From contig QKYT01000132.1 of the NCBI GenBank assembly GCA_003550305.1, positions 73,223-137,222 on the forward strand: 64,000 bases of DNA, read 5' to 3'. The notes under the pieces were generated by a model. It saw nothing but the letters and a program-made list of their open reading frames with translations, did no database searches and was not told the DNA's origin. Every line of letters starts with the position of its first letter. The first letter of the stretch is position 1. Below are positions 57,001-64,000 of this stretch, piece by piece. The translations under genes were made by a program, and so were the position numbers. The stretch is from Glomus cerebriforme. Its lineage: Eukaryota > Glomeromycota > Glomeromycetes > Glomerales > Glomeraceae.

Positions 57001-58644
57001 TGGAATTGGTTGATGTTGTAGAGGTTCGACGATCATATTCAGCTCTCGGTCGTTTTCGTCCGACGCCAACTTTTGTTTTTGATGACTTGTGATCGTCTGT
57101 TATCATAATAGGTGGTGACATACCATTTGCGATAACTGTATTTGTATAATCTTTCATTACAAAGTAAATGCTGAATAAAAATTACAATAAAATCGATTAA
57201 TAAATCATTATATGGATAAATTAAAATTAGAAATATTTTTAATTATACACACCAAAACCCAACCTTCTCATTATGATGCCGACAGTAACATGTGATTCTT
57301 GTTGGCAAAATAGTATCACCGCTACTAAAATCTACAATTTCACTACAATTGAATAATAAAATTTTACGCTGCTCTAATTGCATTGTTTTTTCATCATCTA
57401 AGTCCATTGGCTTATTTGCATCATCAGCTGGTGGAGCAGTATTTGGATTTACTTTAGCATGTTTATTCTCCTTTTTACGTTGAGATCTCTTTCGCTATAA
57501 TAAATATCAGTAAATAACATTGAAATCAAAATAATGACTATTTTCTTTTAATTAAAAGAAATCCTTTAGTATTGTATACAATGATTTTATTTCACACCTT
57601 ACCTCACGTTGGACGCATCCCAAACAAGTAAGAACCTTTTTTGGCATGTCACTTGCACAAACAACAGTTGCTTCTAAATTTAGCACCCCCTTTTCAGAAA
57701 TATTCATTGCATGATCCGGTGGATTTCTCGCGTTTTTAGTTTTAAGTTTTTCTTTAGCAACCATATATTCAGGCAACCGTAAGTGTGACCATAATGGTAC
57801 CTTTTCTCCTTTATCCGTGACAAGTTGTAAGCATAATTTAATCTGAGTTTCTACGCGAGATTTAGCACCTGTTTGTGGGACTCCGAGAACACGTATTTGT
57901 AATCTAAGATACAAGTCGGTAATTATTATTACGTAATAAACACAATGCACGTATTAACTGAAAAAAACCTAACCCTTTATCACTTATATCCTGCATATGA
58001 CATGACCGATCCGATTGTGATGACCCAATACTCGTTTCTCTAAAAGAATACTCAAAACAATTACCAAAAAAAGAGGAATTCAAAAAAAAAAAAAAAACTC
58101 AACTTACATGCCATTATCTGATCCATTCATAAATTCTAAATAGTTTACACTGTTTTGTGTAAAACCTGTCATACCTTGTGGAAACGTTGATGACATGAAC
58201 TATATCAATGAATTGAAAAAAATTCTTTATTCTAGGTTTAATTATAATAATAATTATGATTTTTTATTCGAATCCTATGATTCTTTCTTTATACAATTAA
58301 ATAATTGAAAAATACAAGTAAATACTTTTATTGTAAATTAAAGTACTAACATTATTTATAGATTGTTGTCGAAGGTCGCCTATGGGCATTGCATTAAAAA
58401 CTGTCTGGTGAACATGGTGATCTGTTTGTGCCGAAGGTTGCAGCTCTCTTGTTGGTGTTTGTTGAGGAGTTGTAAAGAATAGAGGAGTATTTGAATCTAG
58501 TACTTCTAGCTTTGGATCCAGCAAAGTTGAAGGGCTATACAAGTTGTTCATTGAAAAGTCGTCTGACGTAGGTGAATATGGAGAATCACAATTATTTTCT
58601 TCAGAAGAAGACGGCATATTGTCCTGAACTGAAAGGTTATTCAT
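54098..58644 (-). CDS. Spt23/Mga2-type membrane-anchored transcription factor
   Basis: Eleven predicted exons on the minus strand: 58644-58351, 58199-58108, 58039-57974, 57903-57603, 57494-57253, 57170-56263, 56186-56004, 55930-55532, 55454-55398, 55337-54279 and 54195-54098, giving 1232 residues (yeast Mga2 1113). The family senses membrane lipid state at the ER; proteasome processing frees the N-terminal part, which activates fatty-acid desaturase genes. Seen here: the conserved N-terminal region (LQIRVLGVPQTGAKSRVETQ), CRHHNEKVGFCIYFVMKDY, an IPT/TIG fold at about 610-695 (LIPSEGPTYGGVEVTVLGSN), ankyrin repeats at about 790-875 (HTMLHIAAMLGYTRLCSVL, ALHYAAWTGKEEVVRLLM), and a C-terminal membrane helix (LYLFWVPVLFVMVALAIVQF). 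If the last intron is retained, a different hydrophobic tail ends at 54226. DNA targets are inferred from the family only. Confidence 0.88.
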
Positions 58645-59960
58645 TGGTGATATCGAAGTTATTTAACGTCAAAAACAATTCAAATAAATAAAAAATTATT
58701 ATTTTTTTTCGATAATATATACTTTTATGACGCATCTAACACTCGAAAAGTTTATCTAATATTCAACAGAGTTAAACTATTGTCTATTGAAATACTATTA
58801 TGAAGTATTTTTTTTTTTCTTTTAGAAAAAATTGCTTAATGGTCATCTGGCTTTTTTTTATTTATTTGTCGGACTTTTCTCGGTTACCCTGAATATTTAT
58901 AAGCGCATAATAAAAGAGGTACAAATTCCTAATTGAGAATGTAGTAGTCACATGGTATACAGACCGAATTTGAGTCGTTAAAAAGAAATTCTTTAGTTGA
59001 TTCCAAATAATTTTCTTATTCAAGACAGAAATGAAGAGATTGACTTAGGATTTTCATTGTATCATGCTTCCTTTTTTTATTTTATTTTATTTTTTTTTTT
59101 TTTGAGGATTCAATTACAAGGGTAACAAATAAACTAACACAACTTATCCCCTGGAGATCAGCGACGTTTTGGAATAAAGTTTTAAAAATCGAGGCTGATA
59201 AAATTTTGCGGGATATAAACAAGATTAACAATAGTTGCACCAAGTTATATTTGAAATTTTTTTTTTCGTAATGATGCAGCTTCATTATTCACAAAGAAAA
59301 TTTCAGATTTGGAATGATTTAGGAATTTATACCGGCGTCAAAAAAACAATTCTAACTTTATATGTAATAACTAACGTTTATAGTTGATCATTGTCATTTT
59401 TATAAGCGAAAAAAAAAGCCAAATAATTATCTGATCTAACATTTTTGGCATCGAGATAATCTGCTCTATTACCTCATCTCATTGAGACTAGCTTTTAGAT
59501 CATCACATCACAGATCACTGGTTAAGTTTTTGCCAAATGTTTTTAGAGGAAGAATATTCTCACATTTAATGGATACAAAATAATCCCAATGTAACATTGA
59601 ACATCGATAACTATGTTATTATTATAACTTAAATGCGATATAAGTTTTATAAATAATATAATAATAAATTTATTTTTCCGAATTTCGATACATTTTCTCT
59701 TTCACTTTTTTTTTTTAATTCTCTTTGCTGTCATTATCTGCTATTTAGAAGTTTTTTTAATTCAAGGAGTCTATTCCTTTTGACATATTTATTAGGTTTT
59801 TGATGATTTTTTTTAGTATAATGAAAATCGGTGTAATCTAGTTGAAGAATCTTTTACTGCTGAGAATTATGCTTACAGGTAAAACGTATATGGTTATATA
59901 CTGTAGTTATATTTATCTTTTTTTGTTAAGGATGCACAGAAGATATATTACTGAGAGAAA
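58645..59960. other. intergenic, ORC2 to Spt23/Mga2-type gene
   Basis: 1.3 kb upstream of the Spt23/Mga2-type gene and downstream of ORC2 (both on the minus strand). T runs occur near 58808-58818 and 59092-59103. Short open frames are not convincing. It probably includes a long 5' leader and promoter of the transcription-factor gene. Confidence 0.5.
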
Positions 59961-61586
59961 TTAATTATTAAGATATCCAAAAATCTCCTTATCTAATAAC
60001 ATTGCTCTAATATCATGTAAGGGCATTGGAGTAGTGATTCCGATTTCTCCGGAACGTGTTTTATTCGGAATGAAAATTCCCTGTCGATAATAGTTCTCTA
60101 AGTAAAGATCAAAATTCTTCCGTTCACGGCAAATCAAGTTTTTATTGCAATAATTGAAGAATGTATTTAAATTTATGCTGTTCCAATTTGTATGACCTTT
60201 TCTTTTGGATTCGATAATATGATTCGCAAATACGTAAAACATATCGCGACGGTGAGTATTAAATGACATTAGTACGGATTTTACTTCATTTTTCTCCAAT
60301 TTGAAGTTTTGGCAAGACCTCTCTATTTTCTTCTTATTTTCCATCGGCAATTTATAATTTTTAAAGCTTGTTACTTCATGAGCATGCCAATTCATTTTAT
60401 CTTCTTCAATAAGACTCCAAACGGAAGAAAAGTTGATTTTCTCACTCGTAGCAAGTAAATGTACATTTGGAATATCGCTAAGTAAGATTAAAGCAACCCT
60501 GGCCTCACGATTTTCAAACAAAGAGCCATCTATATCATGTATCTAAATTTTGAATGAATAAAATATTATTAAACTTATTCAATAATTATAAGATTAAAAA
60601 AAAACAATACTTACAATTATTTTGAAAATTGGCTTTGCGGCAGTAACTTTAAAATAATCACGAATAAGTTCTGCTTTTCTTATTAAATCAAAATTTGAAA
60701 ATACGCGTTTGGAGCCGAATAAATTCTCCAGTAACATTAAATAAATGGAATCCAAAGTTGATAGGTCATCATTACCGTAAAAATGAATCCAGGTGATGTT
60801 TTCGTTTTTATTATAAAAATCTTGATATCGTTCCAGGATGTGCTCCTTCGACCCAAATCCATAGAGCAGGATGTTTTTATTTCTATTTATCTGAAATTCC
60901 CATTGAATGAAGTGTCTTGAAACGGAACTTTCAAGTTCATTAAGTTCTTCGCCATGTTTTTCAGTAATAAAAGAAAACGTAGTTTTGTCATTGTGCAAAC
61001 TCGCAATATTGTTCGACATTTTCTTTACTTTGAATTTTCTTTTCTGTGCATTATCTTCGAAAAACCTCTCTGACCCAGTTAAGATGTCTCGCTCGACCAC
61101 CGGAACAGGTTGACTTTGATCTGAACTCACTTTTATTTTCCGGGAAACATTAGAGAAAGGAGCTGAACCTCCTGAAACAGGTTTAAGATTTTTCAAGTTC
61201 GCAAGTCTTCCCACAGTATTTTCCAGTTTCATTTGAGGAGCTTTTCTGTGTTTAAACGTTGCAAGAAGAGTTGCAACAACATCCAATTTTTCCTCTCCCA
61301 CTTGCATATCTTCGTCTTCACTTTCCTCCGTAATTGTTTCCTGTTCATCTTGTGCAAATTGAGGTTCTTTTTCTATTATTTGAGACTTTCTAAGTGTTTC
61401 TTGTTCAGAAGCCACGAAATTGGTTATTGATTCAATCCGTTTTGTGTCAGTCCGACTTCCTCGTCGTCTTTGAATAATTCTTTCAGCAATAGTAGTGTTC
61501 CCTTCAGAGGAAGAGATCGAGGACGCTCCATTCGCTCCATTGCTGTCAAGAAGGAATCTAAGCTCGTTGGGTATTTTTTTCAACAT
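59961..61586 (-). CDS. ORC2: origin recognition complex subunit 2
   Basis: Two predicted exons on the minus strand: 61586-60615 and 60542-59961, giving 517 residues (fission yeast Orc2 is of similar size). ORC2 is part of the six-subunit complex that marks replication origins and loads MCM. The first 200 residues are poorly conserved, acidic and basic in turn, as in other ORC2 proteins. The ORC2 domain starts near residue 215 (SRHFIQWEFQINRNKNILLY), with the degenerate P-loop-like GFGSKEHILERY, then AKPIFKIIIHDIDGSLFENR across the splice, IPNVHLLATSEKIN and VWSLIEEDKMNWHAHEVTSF. The C-terminal winged-helix part includes LLDKEIFGYL. ORC2 normally lacks a functional ATPase site, and none is seen here. 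Confidence 0.92.
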
Positions 61587-62365
61587 GTGGGCGTATTAAA
61601 ATTTCTAAACGGTTTATAAAAGTCAAAAACGCGTAGTTTTGACAACCATTCATCTTCGTAACCATTTATAGTAAGAATACGAAAATTTTTTTTTAGATGC
61701 TGAAATTTTACCGGATTAAGGCGCCGGAGTACATAGATACTAATTTATATAAATAAATAATACAATACAAATAAAAATTTTTGACAAAATCTGGCGCAGT
61801 ATATCATCTGACTGGATGATTCGGTTATTCTACAATTTGATTAGGATTTTTAAAAAATAAATGAAATAAAGTTAGAAATATCATCATAAATTATGCCAAA
61901 ACTTGTACTAAATATTCTGAACCTTTTGTCCCAATTTTCGAAGATTCACTATATTTATAATAATCATCAAAGTGTTTATTGAAGCGTTTTTCCTTTTATT
62001 CTGTATAGGAAGAAATAATGGAAAGAACTGGTATTTGTCACCATAAAATTTCAGCATTTAAACACTTTTTGATATATTTACTTTCAATATCAGTATCAAA
62101 TTTTTGGACTTTTTATTGAAAATAAGTCCACTCAGGTATGTTTGGTGAATAGAAAATTGCATTTCATCATTGTAATTTCAGTTTCTCATTAATTGAGCTG
62201 ATTGTAATATTAGAGCATATAGATCAAGAACTTTTCAAAGAAGATTCTTTAACTAAAACAAATAATAACAATGTAAATATCAAATATACAAATAAAAAAA
62301 ATAAAGATAAATAAATATCAAATACAGAACCTTGTCCAATCTTCATGAGAGATTATATATGTTTA
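61587..62365. other. intergenic
   Basis: Upstream region of ORC2 followed by AT-rich sequence. No gene recognised. Confidence 0.5.
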
Positions 62366-63630
62366 TTATATAGTTTGAAACTCTTCATCTGTCTCGCTCA
62401 TTTCTGGAGAGTGGATTTTTTTATCTGCCAATAATTCAATAAGCTCTTTCTCATCATACTTCATGATTTTATTATTATGATTCAAGTAAAAAGCACTTGC
62501 TCCTTTTATTTGATACGTCTTTTTCTAATTGTTTATTATTATAAACACAAAAGTTATTACTATATATAATAAACATAAATTTTAAGCAATAAATTATACC
62601 TCGCTTAAATAGCTATTAGCATATAATTGACAATTATCTGTATTGATTTACCCTTTTATTTTGTAATAGTTTCTACTTCTTCTTGATCTATATAATGTTT
62701 GGAGCCAATTGCTTATTTAATCATAAGAAGCATGATAATTCAGTTTTAAAGTCTTGATTAATTCTAAAATAAATTTTCTTCAAATTTTGATATTTGATTG
62801 GCTATTAAACATTTTATTATAATTTATATTAAGATTGGAAGGATAATTTTCAAAATTATCTTTATTTTAGCCTAAATTATTTGCAAACAAAGAAAGAAAA
62901 GAAATTCAATAAGTATTAGTATAAATCATAAAATTGTTTAAGAAAATTAAACAAACTCTAAAACTCTTTTCATTCTTATCCTTGTTATATGAACTGGTTG
63001 AACTTTTATCTATACTACTATCCTTTAAACTGCTCTTATATCTAGTAGAATATTTTTTCTTTGATTTAAAGTATCTTTTTTCTGAATTACTCTTTTGTCT
63101 TTTTTCCTTTAATTTTTTTTTTCTCTTTCCACTTATTTGATCGAGATTTACCATCTTTTTGGTTAATCTCCATTAAATATTCATTATTTTTTTGCAGTCC
63201 TTTTAAATCTGAAAATATCATCTAAAATTTTTCACTAAGTTCCTTTAATTATTATTAAAATTTTTCATTTTAAGACTTTAAATCCTGGTTTTCAGCTTTT
63301 AAGTCTAATCAAATATAAAAAATAATATTAGAAAGTGAATAATTAAATAAAATTATATAACCAAAATCAATAATCACTATTATATTCTAAACTAGTATGG
63401 ATTGAATTTTGCCAAATGTAAGTTGAATCTTGAATATTTGTTAAATCTTGAGTTTCACAATTTTTAGTAAGTAAATATTTGGTTAGAAGGTGAATTTTTC
63501 TAATCATTACTAATGTATTACCTGAAGAAATGACAGATGATGTATGGTTATTTAAAACATTTCTTGCAATAAATCTTTGAAAATTTGAAGATGAAAGTGA
63601 TCTCTTTTTGGTTTCAACCTGTATCTTCAT
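62366..63630 (-). pseudogene. decayed or multi-exon orphan coiled-coil, lysine-rich gene
   Basis: Several protein-like pieces follow one another on the minus strand. 63630-63367 opens MKIQVETKKRSLSSSNFQRF (87 residues). 63310-63270 can encode LDLKAENQDLKS. 63154-62906 is very basic (GKRKKKLKEKRQKSNSEKRY, then Ser/Lys-rich). About 62521-62366 ends AFYLNHNNKIMKYDEKELIE and DEEFQTI with a stop at 62366-62368. The fragments share charged, coiled-coil-like composition but are separated by stops and frame changes. Either this is a lineage-specific gene with introns I cannot place, or a pseudogene. Family not recognised. Confidence 0.35.
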
Positions 63631-64000
63631 CAGTTTGTTTTTTATGATACTTCATATTTGTATATTAATTTATAATAAATTTTAGACTTCAAAAAAGAAG
63701 TGAAAAAAATAAGCTGAAATACCACTCTTTTTATAGAATTAATTAAACTTTTAGTAAACTTCTGTAATATTGATTATTAAGCTTTTATTATACTTTTATT
63801 ACTTTATTTTTAATTAAATTAATTTAAATTAATTAAATATACTTCAAATAATAAATTGTGAGATGTTTACTAAGTTTATTATTTTACGTATAAAATGGAT
63901 CAAAATACTAGTATATCATATTTTAGGAAGATTCGTTTCTGTAAAATACAAACTATCAATTCATCAGAATACAGTTAAATATTTAATAATTAACCTAATT
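63631..64000. other. intergenic right end
   Basis: AT-rich sequence with short palindromic TTAATT/AATTAA runs near 63800-63840. Nothing recognised. Confidence 0.5.

Overview
The window looks like nuclear DNA of an early-diverging filamentous fungus, most likely an arbuscular mycorrhizal fungus of the Rhizophagus type (Glomeromycotina). This is inference from: very AT-rich sequence with long A/T homopolymers; genes split by many short (about 55-150 nt) introns with GTAAGT/GTATGT-like donors; BTB and F-box/LRR proteins of the kind that are multiplied in these genomes; and gene-poor stretches full of decayed repeats. No species name can be proved from the window alone. Coding regions below were assembled by following reading frame, splice signals and family conservation across exons, so exon ends are predictions.

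Layout. 1-5688 is gene-poor and carries transposon-end debris. 5689-20598 holds a BTB protein, an F-box/LRR protein, mitochondrial methionyl-tRNA formyltransferase, an arrestin-like protein, a mitochondrial-type tRNA m1A58 methyltransferase and CRIPT as a divergent pair, glutaryl-CoA dehydrogenase, and the complex I subunit NDUFS6. 22140-25006 is an RBMS-like two-RRM protein. 25007-32580 is a 7.5 kb AT-rich desert with hairpin elements, a more balanced conserved-looking island and an interstitial telomere-like tract. 32581-36782 holds a secreted Cu-only-type superoxide dismutase and a Ski8/WDR61 WD40 protein, followed by a 20-N assembly gap.

37218-53564 is dense: a NASP-type histone chaperone, an intron-containing tRNA-Arg(TCT), NOP58, a divergent pair of cytosolic serine hydroxymethyltransferase and eEF1B-gamma, a P-protein (chorismate mutase-like plus prephenate dehydratase plus ACT), an Esa1/Tip60-type MYST acetyltransferase, TRAPP subunit BET3 and a short STEEP1/UPF0428 homologue. 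54098-58644 is a large Spt23/Mga2-type membrane-anchored transcription factor and 59961-61586 is ORC2. The rest is intergenic with a decayed lysine-rich coiled-coil gene.

Most genes are housekeeping functions (translation, ribosome biogenesis, chromatin, respiration, one-carbon and aromatic metabolism, ER traffic). The two strongest special signals are minor-spliceosome (U12-type) introns, namely an AT-AC intron in the NASP gene and a GTATCCTT donor in the Ski8 gene, in the same window as the minor-spliceosome-linked protein CRIPT; and a bacterial-architecture P-protein whose chorismate mutase part lacks one expected catalytic arginine. Neither was checked by database search.
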